Shown here piece by piece: positions 1-7,655 of a stretch of DNA of 12,722 bases (its first letter is position 1; every line of letters starts with the position of its first letter). This DNA comes from Pavlovales sp. CCMP2436 (taxonomy: Eukaryota; Haptophyta; Pavlovophyceae; Pavlovales), in assembly GCA_026770615.1 (NCBI GenBank), contig MU631784.1, positions 11,600-24,321 of the forward strand, written 5' to 3'. The position numbers and the translations under genes are program-made. The notes below the pieces were generated by a model, which saw nothing but the letters and a program-made list of their open reading frames with translations, did not search any database and was not told the DNA's origin.

Positions 1-654
1 AGGGGGAAAAAGTTACCCGCAGAGCGCGTTGCAACAGGCGGCACTCTTTCTCGAAGTCAAGCAGCTCCAGCGCCACCTCGCGCCTGGACGCCGGGTCCGC
101 CATCACCAGCGGCGAGGCGAAGAAGACGGTCATGCCGATTGCCATCCCCTCCATTCTCCCCTCCTCCCCTCTCTCCCTCTCGCGCGGGTGTGCTGAGTGT
201 GAGGAGCTGGAGAGGGAGTGGGGCGAGAGGGAGTGGGAGTGGGAGAGTCGCGAGAGGGACAGAGAGAGGGAGGCCGGCGTATGCGAGAGGGAGAGCTGCG
301 GCTGCGACTGCGCGCGCTCTGCGGTGAAGGAATCGAAGGAGTCGGAAGAGTGATGGGGGGAGTGGAAGGGGGAGATGGGGGGTGGCGAGGGGGAGATGGG
401 GGAGTGGGAGGGGGAGCAGGCGAAGGCCCCCTCGCCGGCGTAGCGGGGTAGCGCATGCAGTGGCAGCCCGAGCGGGCCTTCGGCCGCCTGCGCGGAGCTG
501 TGCGCGTTCGTGACGCGCGTGAAGAGTGCCTGTCGCATAGAACAACAGAAGACGTATAAATTAAATAACACTTTTTTTTTTTTTTTTTTTTTTCGAAGGG
601 ATTATTACCGTCTCTATGAGGCGTTCTACCGCGCTCACGCACAGCGGGCCTTCG
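1..654 (-). CDS. Partial spliced gene, unknown product (possibly CHAT-like N-terminal region)
   Basis: This minus-strand gene model was built by hand. One frame is open from 529 to the left edge without a stop. It is preceded by a pyrimidine-rich acceptor (AG at 531-530) and contains a GT donor at 16-15. Upstream, a different frame ends at a donor at 608-607; joining 609 to 529 fuses SAVERLIET to ALFTRVTNAHSSAQAAEGPL in frame. The upstream exon may begin at 654, after a CAG acceptor. The protein has an ordered N part (containing GLPLHALPRYAGEGAF), a Ser/Pro-rich low-complexity insert from 420 to 150, then an ordered part (FFASPLVMADP, then LLDFEKECRLLQRAL). The last motif resembles segments that precede CHAT protease-like domains in algal proteins. 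That is a recollection of family style only, and no catalytic residues lie in the window. An alternative start is the ATG at 538. The upstream limit is uncertain, and the gene could share a transcript with the lectin-like gene at 1389-2701. Confidence 0.5.
530..608 (-). other. Predicted 79-bp GT-AG intron with a poly(A) tract
   Basis: Read on the minus strand, the donor is ACG|GTAATAAT and the acceptor is a pyrimidine-rich run ending TATGCGACAG. The interior carries 22 consecutive A (T at 572-593 on the plus strand) and an AT-rich stretch, in sharp contrast to the GC-rich flanks. Removing it joins two frames that are otherwise offset. Its size matches the second intron inferred in this window (9418-9499, 82 bp). 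Confidence 0.5.
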
Positions 655-670
655 CTGCCGACGCCACGCA

Positions 671-800
671 AGGAGGATATGGAGGTGATGGAGGAGGAGA
701 GGGAGTAGGAAATGGAGGCGAGGGAGGAGGGTAGGGAAGAGAGGGAGGAGAGGGAGGGGAGGGAGGAGGGGAGGGAGGAGGAGATGGAGGAGAGGGAAGC
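671..800. repeat. Polypurine low-complexity tract (GGAGGN-type)
   Basis: The plus strand is almost pure purine here, with iterated GGAGG/GAGGG words. A similar but more interrupted purine-rich tract covers about 183-420. On the minus strand both read as Ser/Pro-rich or Leu/Ser-rich open frames. Those are explained by composition and should not be taken as protein evidence. The tracts could be intronic. Confidence 0.7.
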
Positions 801-1255
801 GGCGCGCAGCAGCGGACGGAACGCACGCCGCCAGCCGCCAGTGAGTGCGCCCTCCTCCTCCTCCTCTTCCTCTGCCACGCCCGCTTCGCCTGGCACCCCC
901 TCTTCGTCGCCAGCGAGCGCGCCGCCGCCGCTGCGCGCGCTGCTGCCACCGCCGGGTAGCGCGAGGGCAGCTGAGAGATGTTTGGAGCAAGGGAGCTGTT
1001 GGGAGAGTGCGTCGCGCGCGGAGAGCCCATTTGCCCCCTCCTCCCCCCCCGACGCATGGCCTTTGCCCGACTCGCCGCCGCCCGCGCCCTCCGCCTCGCA
1101 CGCACCTCCCTTGCTCCCGGCCTGGCAGTGCGCGCGCAGCGAGCCGCCGCGTCGCGCGCACGCGCGTGCGGTGTGCAGGATGGATGGGCCTTTTTATGAT
1201 GATGATAATAAGAAGTATTGGAATTAGTTCTTGCTTTTGTTCTCGCATCCGTATT
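801..1255. other. GC-rich stretch without a supported gene
   Basis: Several frames are open on both strands, but the translations are Arg/Ala/Pro-rich and composition-driven. There are no recognisable domains. It may be intron or spacer between the lectin-like exon and the partial gene at the left edge, both on the minus strand. A classic GTGAGT donor word occurs on the plus strand at 841, but no plus-strand coding exon ends there convincingly. Confidence 0.5.
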
Positions 1256-1388
1256 CGTAGCAGTAGCAGCAGCACTAGTGGTAGTAGTAGCAGTAGCAGT
1301 AGTAGTAGTAGTGGTAGTAGTGGTAGTGATAGTAGTGGTAGTGGTAGTAGTAGTAGTGGTAGTAGTGGTAGCAGTGATGGTGGTAGTA
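1256..1388. repeat. Trinucleotide microsatellite (GTA/GTG/GCA)n
   Basis: This is about 130 bp of imperfect GTA, GTG and GCA triplets on the plus strand. The minus strand reads as poly-Thr and the plus strand as poly-Ser or poly-Val depending on frame. It directly follows (in minus-strand sense) a possible donor, CACG|GTACTA at 1389, so it is more likely intronic or untranslated than coding. Confidence 0.9.
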
Positions 1389-2701
1389 CCGTGGAGCGGC
1401 AACGCCAGCGCCCCCGCGCCCCCCCGCGAGTTCTGCGCGTCGTCATCCGCGTCTGCGTCCGCGAGGCCGAGCCAGGGGAGCCAGCCGCGCGCCGATCCCG
1501 CGGCGGGCCAGCGCGGCGAGCTCGGTGCGCCGAACGGTGCGCTCCCGGCCCAGCGCGGCAGCCAGCCAGTCTGGGGGCGCCCCGGCAGCCAGTGCTGGCT
1601 CGGCGGGGCGCCCCGCAGCCCGAGGCGCCAGCTACCGCCGAGTGCGGGGTAGGGCTCGAATGGCTCCTTGCCGAAGTGCGCTGAGCCGACGCCACCGCAC
1701 TCCGCCACGTCCACAGCCCGGGCGCAGCTGTCGTCGTCCTCCTCCACCTCCTCCGCCGCCTCGAGCGGCCCCCATACGCAGCGCACTGCCACCACAATGC
1801 AGGCAACCGACAGCGACAGCGAGAGGAGCATGGCCCAGTCCGAAGCCTCGCACCACCACCAAAAGGTGCCGTTGCACCGCGGCGGGCCGCCGGACATCTG
1901 GACCAGACGCGTGAAGGGAGGAGGAGGCGGAGGCGGAGGCGGAGGCGCGAGGCCAGAGCGGCCGAAGAAGCCGCGGCTCGGCGACGGCGGGGGGGCCGCG
2001 GGCGGTGCGCCCTCGACGAGCATCTCCTCCCAGCCCTCCATGGGCGGCGAGGGCGGCGCCGGCGAGCGAGGCGGCGGAGGACTCGCCAACGCGCCACTCA
2101 GTCTGCCCCACACCTGCAGCTCGCCGATTGCGAGCGCGGCGGGCGAGTCGTCCGCATTGCTCACCCGCTCGATCTGCAGGTACCTTCCCATGGCGCCGAC
2201 CGCCAGCGTGAGGCTGCGTTCAAAGCGCGAGTGAACATCCGTGTCGAAGGACGGGGTCTCGGCGCCCACGGCCGCGGGGAAGCGCCGCGACTCGTTGAAG
2301 AGCCGCACGCGGAACTTGTCCAGCCGGCCGAACTCGGAGGGCGCACCGCTCGAGTTGGCCGCGAAGGGCTGCTCGATTCGGATCGACTCGACGTACGAAA
2401 GAGCGCCAAGGTCCAGCGCAAACCACGGATTCCGTTCGACTGCGGTGCGCGCGGCCGTGGCGTCGTCGCCATTGATCGCGAGAGTGCAGTTTGCGCCGTC
2501 CGGCGTTGAGCTACTTGCGCAAGTGGCAGTCAGCGCTAGGTTGCTCGCGCTCGCAATGCCGAGCAGCGCGAAGAGGCCGAGCGGCGCGAGGAGCGGCGCA
2601 GCGGCCGTGCGGCCGCAGCGCGGTCGCCGCGGCGCGGCGGGAACTTTGCACGCCAGCTCGCCTCCTTTCCCTTCGACCTGAGCCCCCTGCCTGACGTCCA
2701 A
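1389..2701 (-). CDS. Secreted/membrane protein with F5/8C (discoidin-like) lectin domain and one TM helix
   Basis: The frame opens at 2701 on a TTG just after an in-frame TAG (2704-2702). No ATG lies before the domain, so the true start is in an upstream exon or the copy is broken; an ATG at 2725 is in frame but sits behind that TAG. Residue order from 2701: hydrophobic signal/anchor about 32-52 (LLAPLGLFALLGIASAS); an F5/8C-like galactose-binding fold about 54-199 (NPWFALDLGALSYVESIRIE, then the closing strand AIGELQVWG); a Pro-rich linker with a run of 12 prolines about 205-262; CNGTFWWWC at 276-284; a TM helix about 289-310 (AMLLSLSLSVACIVVAV); then an acidic cytosolic tail (EEVEEDDD). F5/8C domains commonly bind carbohydrate or lipid head groups at cell surfaces. 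The frame stays open to 635, but after about 1390 it is microsatellite and low complexity, so the exon probably ends near 1389. Confidence 0.6.
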
Positions 2702-3000
2702 CTAACCGGCGCTCCTTAAAACCATTTAAGCAACCGGATCTATAAGTAACACTTTCTGATAACGCCCAGAAGGGTGAACCGATTTTTTTCGGTTGTGCTG
2801 TCGCAAAATAATAAATATGTCCTCCGAGGCCCCCTCCGAAGGCGCTTCTCCGGGTGCCCCCGGCCGCACCTGGAAGCTTTTTCACTAATACCCCCCTTCA
2901 CCCCTCGTCGTCCAAATCCGGCTCGCTTAAATTGGATCTCTATGTATTATTGAAGTAAAGCGCCAAAAAAAATCCTATTTTTTTCGAACTAACGAAAGTG
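2702..3000. other. AT-rich spacer upstream of the lectin-like gene
   Basis: Composition drops sharply in GC relative to the flanks, as expected for a promoter or intergenic spacer. It includes a 6-bp-stem hairpin at 2777-2794 (AACCGA, T loop, TCGGTT) and T-rich and A-rich runs near 2965-2990. A branch-point-like CTAAC (2991-2995) precedes the BTB tail copy that starts near 3003. No gene is seen. Confidence 0.5.
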
Positions 3001-3002
3001 TT

Positions 3003-3600
3003 CCATATGCGAGGACATCGCGCTTAAGCAGGCAAGCGTCAATGCGGAGCTGGCAAGCGTAAACACGCAGCTGGACCCTCAGGCGGACGGCTCGCGCTCG
3101 ACGCGCAAACGGCCGTGCGTGACGTGAGCTACAGGCGTGCCGCCGTCGAGTGCACCAAAGATGTCCCTGCATTGGTCGAATGCGCGTCCCGCCTCGCAGC
3201 CGACTGCACGTTGCTGCCCACCCTCCGTGTCGCGAAACTATCAGCCAGTGTTTGCCAGCGGCCCAGCGATCAAGAATAGAACACGGGTTTCTCGAAATAT
3301 GTAACCGTCGAACAAATCTTGCCCTTGTACAGTTTTTTTCAATGCCCATGAAAAGCAAAACTAACTAACTTAAACTAATATTGTTATTCTTTCGGAAATT
3401 TTGCTGGTTTGAAATTTGCAGTGACAACGCATGCAGGGACGTCTGAAATTCGCTCGACGGTGGCACGCCTGTGACTCACGTCGCGCGCGGCCGTTTGTGC
3501 GTCAAGCGCGAGCCGCCCGCCTCCGGGTTCAGCTGCGCGATGATGCCGGCCTGCTCGGTGACGACGCTGGCTTGCTTGACCGCGATATTCTCCATGATGG
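3003..3600. repeat. Inverted repeat of a BTB-gene 3' end (arms 3003-3174 and 3430-3600)
   Basis: The plus strand at 3003-3174 aligns with the minus strand at 3600-3430. Shared words include CAAACGGCCG, GCGTGACGTGA/GCGCGACGTGA, ACAGGCGTGCC and GTCCCTGCAT. Similarity covers the last 38 codons, the stop and about 45 bp of the 3' UTR, then fades. The roughly 255 bp between the arms is AT-richer, with AACTAACTAACTT at 3359-3371, and holds no supported gene. Confidence 0.75.
3011..3127 (+). pseudogene. Orphan C-terminal tail of a BTB/BACK-type protein
   Basis: The frame from GAG at 3011 to TGA at 3125-3127 encodes 38 residues starting EDIALKQASVNAEL. It aligns without gaps to the last 38 residues of the minus-strand BTB gene, which start ENIAVKQASVVTEQ; about 22 of 38 match, including the shared QASV, QL, GSR and KRP. 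The upstream sequence does not continue the BTB/BACK domain. It is instead AT-rich with CTAAC and a possible acceptor (TATGCGAG), so this is either the last exon of a gene whose other exons are missing or a truncated duplicate. Confidence 0.55.
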
Positions 3601-4337
3601 CCCTCCATGTACTGCTTCCTGAACTCTTTCCACGCCGGCTGCTTGAGCACCGCGGTTACATTCTTAGCCACCACCGCGTGCGCCGCGTCGACGAGCTCCG
3701 GCACATCTGCAGCGCACGGCTTGAGCTGCAGCAGCACGGCGAGGCAGTTGTCCGCGCAGAGCGAGTTGCGCACCGAGCGCTCGCACCGATAGAGCACGCG
3801 CGCCGCTGCATCTACGCCGCCGCCCTCACCGCCAGGCACACTGCATACCTTGGCCGCGAGGCGGAGCAACTCGAGCCGCACGTCCAGGGAGGCCGGGAGC
3901 GGTGCGTGGCCCAATGCGTGCAGCTGGCCGAGCAGCGCTCGGTGCGCGGCCGAAGAGAAATCGGCGTCGGGTTTGACGAAGCGACTCTTCTTGCCCTCGG
4001 CCATGCCACCACACAAAAGCCTCTCGTAATAGGGCGACGCATGCGCGAGTAGCAGCTGGCTGCCGCCAATCTCCTCGCCGCCCTTGCAGCGAAAGACCAC
4101 GTCGTGCCCCTTCTCGCCGGAGCAGCGGCAGGGCGCCCGCCCTCAGGATGAGCGCGCGGGTGGGAGGGTCAAAGGCGAACCATCCAATCAAGTCAGCTGC
4201 GCTCGCCTTGCCCTGCTCGGTGCCAGCGCGAAGCATCGCCACGAGCAGCAGCAGCGCACCCGCCCCTAGGATGAGCGCGTGGATTATCTCATCGGACCCG
4301 GCCTGCTGCGCTCTCGTGGCTGCGGCGCTCGCCTGGT
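3476..4337 (-). pseudogene. Armadillo-repeat + BTB/BACK protein, terminal exon with two frameshifts
   Basis: The exon starts after a strong acceptor (pyrimidine run then GCGCAG, AG at 4339-4338). Frame 1 (4337 to about 4107) reads as armadillo-like helices: EIIHALILGAGALLLLVAML, then RALILRAGALPLL. Frame 2 (about 4106 to 3604) is a BTB/POZ domain (HDVVFRCKGGEE, LLLAHASPYYERLLCGGMAEG) followed by BACK-like helices (YRCERSVRNSLCADNCLAVL). Frame 3 (about 3600 to TGA 3478-3476) gives the tail ENIAVKQASVV ending KRPRAT. Each switch equals one extra base, at CCCC 4107-4110 and CCC 3601-3603 on the plus strand (G runs in the coding strand). BTB domains dimerise and often recruit cullin-3 ligases. 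ARM-BTB combinations are known in plants and protists. The copy is either a young pseudogene or intact with two sequencing errors in G runs. Earlier exons lie upstream or are missing. Confidence 0.7.
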
Positions 4338-4475
4338 CTGCGCAAAGAAAAGATTTCTAGTTCGGACGTCTGTCCCCGAAAGAGGTCTCCCGGACGTGAG
4401 TCCAGGACCATCCCCGAGCACACAGATACCGCCCCCCCCCGAGCCTGGTTACTCAGAGAGCCCCTTATACAAATT

Positions 4476-4545
4476 CGACTTATGCCCGATTCGAACCTGA
4501 GACCTGCAAGTGTCGGCCACTTGGTTGTCCCCACTAGACCACGGC
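4476..4545 (-). mobile_element. tRNA-derived SINE head / tRNA pseudogene
   Basis: The minus strand shows an A-box-like TGGTCTAGTGG (4541-4531) and a B-box-like GGTTCGAATCG (4497-4487) at tRNA spacing. The 5' part (GCCGTGG) and a 5-bp anticodon stem (CAAGT/ACTTG) around a 7-nt loop are tRNA-like. However, T33 is missing, the T stem mispairs, and the 3' acceptor strand does not pair with GCCGTGG. A working tRNA is therefore unlikely. A Pol III-type SINE head is the best reading; its body may extend to about 4400. It lies in the presumed intron upstream of the ARM-BTB exon. Confidence 0.5.
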
Positions 4546-4929
4546 AAACCATCGGCGGTCTGCGGACTTTTTTCTTGAGCTGCTCCGCGTACCAGAGCTC
4601 AAAGAGCATATTCCGGTACCGGTAAAGTCTGATCTCAACAGGACAGGACGCACTCGCGCGGAACAGAGGCAACAAAAAATGGAGGCTCAGATTCGCGAAT
4701 TTCTTTGTGCATATGTGGCGGCGTCAACGGTCACGTAGAAAACGCTCTTTTGGAGCAGTGACCCTGATTTGAGTTAGCTGCACCACCGGGTCGGCGCCGA
4801 TAAAAGGCTCACAATACACCTAATCTTTTTATGTAAAAGTCAACCCTAAGACATTTAAATTTGTTTTTATTATTATTTGGGAAATGACGTCAACTTGCCA
4901 AGTTAAACTTCTGAGTTATACCGCGCGAT

Positions 4930-4993
4930 TTAGTTATTGCACGCTAGTCGTTAGTTAGTTGGGGCGTGCGTGCTCACCACTTGCAATAACTAA
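4930..4993. repeat. 12-bp perfect inverted repeat
   Basis: TTAGTTATTGCA at 4930-4941 is the exact reverse complement of TGCAATAACTAA at 4982-4993, with 40 bp between. It could be a short terminal-repeat scar or a cruciform-prone site. There is no target duplication or coding content to decide between these. Confidence 0.6.
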
Positions 4994-5101
4994 CGAAGGC
5001 GCGCCGCCTGGGCGCGAATTGGGGCGTGCGGCGTGCGTGCTCGCCGCGCCTCCGGGCCGATAGCCGACAGCGCTACCTGGCATGCACCGCGCGTCAAGCC
5101 C

Positions 5102-5820
5102 TTAGGAGGGGGGGGCGATGGGGCTCAGGGGCGGGCCTGATGGGGCTCCTGCAAGACGCCCACGCCCACGCCCGGGCCCGCCCCTGCCCGCGGCCGCGCG
5201 GCCGCGCCCACGCCCGCGCCCGCCGACAGTGTTCGCGGCAGCTGCCACCTCCGCGGCGATGGCAGCCTCTTCGATGATGGCTGCCACGCCCTTATCCTTG
5301 AGCCGCTTGAGCTGCCGCTTGATCGTGCTGATGCCCGCCGCCGAGTCGGTGAGCTCCATCGCCAGGGCCAACGACCTGATCTCCATGGCTTTAAACCGGG
5401 TTGGGTCAGCCTCGCCGTGGCGCTCGGCAAAAGAGGCGAGCGAAGCGCGGGAGATGCGTCTGGTAGCTCCACTTGATGGTTACAGGCTCGTCCTCGTCAT
5501 CAGCCGTCATGTCGATGTCAACACGTTCGCTCTCGTCGAAAGCAGCACGTGCGCGCGGTGCGGGCTCGTCGGCAGCAGGCGCGCGCGGTGCGCGCTCGTC
5601 AGCAGGTGCGTCTGCCTATGCCTCAGGGGCCGGAGAGCTCCCGCAGCTGCGATGGCCCGAGCGTGGCCTCCCATGTGCGCCAGGTGGTGTCATCGCTAAG
5701 GTGCAGCTGGAGGTGACCACGGTGTGGTGTCGAGTACGATGCACGCAGGCGCAGCTCACCAGTCAAGCCGTCGGAGAGACTCGTGTCGACATGAATCTCC
5801 ACGTCGACGCACCACGCCAT
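5102..5820 (-). pseudogene. Decayed gene of unknown function, three reading frames
   Basis: The ATG at 5820 opens a 65-residue beta-rich segment (MAWCVDVEIHVDTSLSDG, SDDTTWRTWEATLG) ending at TGA 5625-5623. The next frame continues it after an apparent one-base shift, with a TAG at 5618-5616, then an Ala/Pro/Asp/Glu linker and an acidic stretch (DIDMTADDEDEPVTIKWSYQ). A third frame takes over near 5475 (RASLASFAERHGEADPTRF), runs into a helical segment (MEIRSLALAMELTD, STIKRQLKRLKDKG) and ends in an Arg-Gly-rich tail with TAA at 5102. The conserved-looking segments fall in a consistent order, so this was probably one protein of about 230-240 residues. I do not recognise the family. The RG-rich tail and acidic linker suggest nucleic-acid or protein contacts, but that is a guess. 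A start at the ATG at 5386 would give an intact 94-residue product. Confidence 0.45.
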
Positions 5821-6074
5821 CGAGCGAGCGCCTTTGAGTCGTCAACGTGCTGACAGGTGCTATCGATTTGAGTCCTCAACCTTATTTATTCATATATATA
5901 TATAGCGGCTCAGCATGGTTCAACAGGTGTTGTTCACTCACTGACTTGGTCGACGTCAGACGTTAGTCCTGGCAGCAGGGATGGTGGTGGTAGAGGTGAG
6001 GTTAGTGATGAACTCGTAGCAATTGCCACAGGCTCCCCCCCCTCCCCCCCCACACACACAACGCTCACGTCCAT
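5821..6074. other. Presumed 3' flank of the retrotransposon relic
   Basis: Read on the minus strand, this follows the endonuclease stop. It holds a GT-rich microsatellite with a G run (about 6030-6060), an alternating AT run (5891-5904) and an AATAAA word (5890-5885), as expected for a polyadenylation signal at the 3' end of a retroelement transcript. No poly(A) tail or target duplication was found by eye. Confidence 0.4.
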
Positions 6075-7655
6075 TTAGGTGCGTGTGCCCTGTCCGCCGC
6101 GGCCGCCGCGGCCGCCGCGGCCAAGGCGTGCGCCCCGGACGGCATTGTGGCTGCGCCAGTTGTCGTCACGGTACGCGCCGTCCGCGTGCGCAGGGGCGTC
6201 CTCGGGCCCGTTTGCCGAGCGGCCGGTGCGCTGGAACCAAGGTGCACCCCGGGCACCAGCGGCCGCGCGCGCAGTCTGCGTGTGCAGCGAGCGCGCGAGG
6301 GCAAGGATGAGCCTAGCGTGACCGCGCACCACGATCACTCCAAGCTCCTTACGCATGAGCCCGAGAAGCGTGTTGCGCGCCTGCATCGTCGTCGGCGCGC
6401 TGAGCTTGCCCATCCACGTCTCCGCACCCATGCCAGCGAAGTTTTTGAGCAGGTTGTCGAGGCTCTTTGACTGCTCCCCGAAGCCGCCGGTCGCTATGCC
6501 GATGACGGGGGGGAAGCCGTTAAGGCGCTGCTCCATTGGTCCCACCTGGCCCTCTCGCGTGCGGAAAACCTCGCGGTTGGTCTGCTGGAGCTGCCTCCTG
6601 CGCTCAGCGTCGAGCTTGCCAGAGCGGTTCTCTACCGCGTGGCCACGCGTCGGCGCGACCGCGTTGTAGTGCGTCAGGCCGTAGTGGACCGTCTGTATCT
6701 CGACGATGTGATTAACGGCGGCCTGTCCATCAGGCTGGTCGAGCTCCACACATAGACGTCAACTGTAGCCGCACGCGCGCGGAGAAGCGCCTCCTCGGTC
6801 CGCATCGAACCGGGTTTCTGCCGCAGAACGGAGCCGAAAATTTCTGAGTTCTCCGCCTGGGCTTGGGTGCAGCCATACACGGTCGCGAAGCGCGCGACCG
6901 TCCTGACGACGGGATCGTGCTGGAGCTTGGCGAAGTGGCCGCCCTGGAAATTGGTGGCTGCAGCGAGCGTGTCGCCGTAGGGGTCGACGTGTGTGGTGTT
7001 GCGGCCGGAGACCTGGGGCAGTGGACGCCCGACGAGGTGAGCGCACGCGGGGCTCGGGAGGCCGAGGGCGCGTGCGGATATCTCGGTCCACTCGTCGTTG
7101 GGCACCTTGGCGAGACTGGCAGGGAGTACCGTGAAGGCGATCATGCTCTCGCGCGAGATTTTGCGGAAGAGCTGCATCTGGCGGTCTCCACGCGGCCGGT
7201 GCGCGAGCTGCTCACTCAGCGTCTCGTGCTCAATCTGCTGAAGGTCCGATGTGATGGCCGCCTGCAGGCCGGCGCCGTGCAGCCCCTTGCCGCGCAGGTC
7301 CATCTCCTATGGGAGCACACGTAGCACGCGGAGCTCGCCCGTGTACCCGGGTGGCACGCGAGCGCGCAGGGCGGTGCCGGTCGCGATGATTGCCGCGCCG
7401 AGGCGTGAGCCGGAGTCGCCGAAATTCCGCCAGCCCTGCTACCCGGGTGCGGCGAAGGAGTCACGCCCGATTCGCTCCGCGATCGACGGCCGCTCGATGA
7501 CGCCGTGCACCGTCACTGTGTCCGTCGCGTCGTGCTGATCGAGGAAGGAGGTCACTGCGCGTGCCGCCGACGCGACGAAGGCGGCCGAGCGCGTCTCGGA
7601 GAGCGAGGGTAAGCCGAGGGCGGCCAGGCGCGTCGGTAGGTAGAGGCGCTTACAA
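6075..7655 (-). pseudogene. RT thumb and restriction-like endonuclease region (inactive)
   Basis: One frame runs from about 7650 to about 6750, with TAG at 7441-7439 and 7309-7307. It holds LYLPTRLAALGLPSLSETRS (thumb-type motif of this RT clade), WRNFGDSGSRLGAAI, then DPYGDTLAAATNFQGGHFAK and QHDPVVRTVARF. The last two are a degenerate form of the Cys/His knuckle followed by RHD/N that marks restriction-like endonucleases. The Cys residues are lost and the Arg is replaced by Gln. After DVYV the frame changes at a GTGT repeat (6746-6750), consistent with a two-base slip. It continues as VNHIVEIQTVHYG, then FPPVIGIATGGFGEQSK and a helical tail (LGVIVVRGHARLILALARSL). A Gly/Arg-rich end stops at 6075. 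The role in a live element would be target-site nicking. Confidence 0.6.

Larger units (their letters stand above)
4338..5101. other. Intron/intergenic stretch upstream of ARM-BTB exon
   Basis: Apart from the SINE head, three things are visible. First, a short minus-strand peptide at about 4630-4567 (containing RNMLFELWYAEQLKKK) looks like protein and could be an upstream exon, but no donor can be fixed. Second, the 10-bp palindrome ATTCGCGAAT lies at 4691-4700. Third, there is a perfect 12-bp inverted repeat (4930-4941 and 4982-4993), next to a duplicated TTGGGGCGTGCG word (about 4959 and 5019). No complete gene is seen from 4700 to 5100. Confidence 0.5.

Noticed and set aside
635..1388. Extension of the lectin-like protein into poly-Thr and PPSPP repeats
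   Set aside because: The frame stays open, but the sequence is microsatellite and polypyrimidine; a cell-wall-like hydroxyproline-rich tail is possible but unsupported.
1218..1652. Plus-strand poly-Val frame resembling a membrane helix
   Set aside because: It is the GTA/GTG microsatellite read in one frame, not a transmembrane protein.
130..2097. Very long minus-strand open frame (about 655 codons)
   Set aside because: The translation is Arg/Pro/Leu-rich and runs antisense-in-frame through the microsatellite, purine tracts and the lectin gene; it is open because of GC composition and lacks domains.
2777..2794. Bacterial-type rho-independent terminator
   Set aside because: The stem is only 6 bp with a T loop and no following T run on the relevant strand; the sequence is eukaryotic in style.
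2975..3358. Minus-strand 127-codon frame
   Set aside because: It is the antisense of the BTB tail copy; the homologous reading is on the plus strand.
4476..4545. Functional tRNA gene
   Set aside because: T33 is missing, the T stem mispairs and the acceptor ends do not pair.
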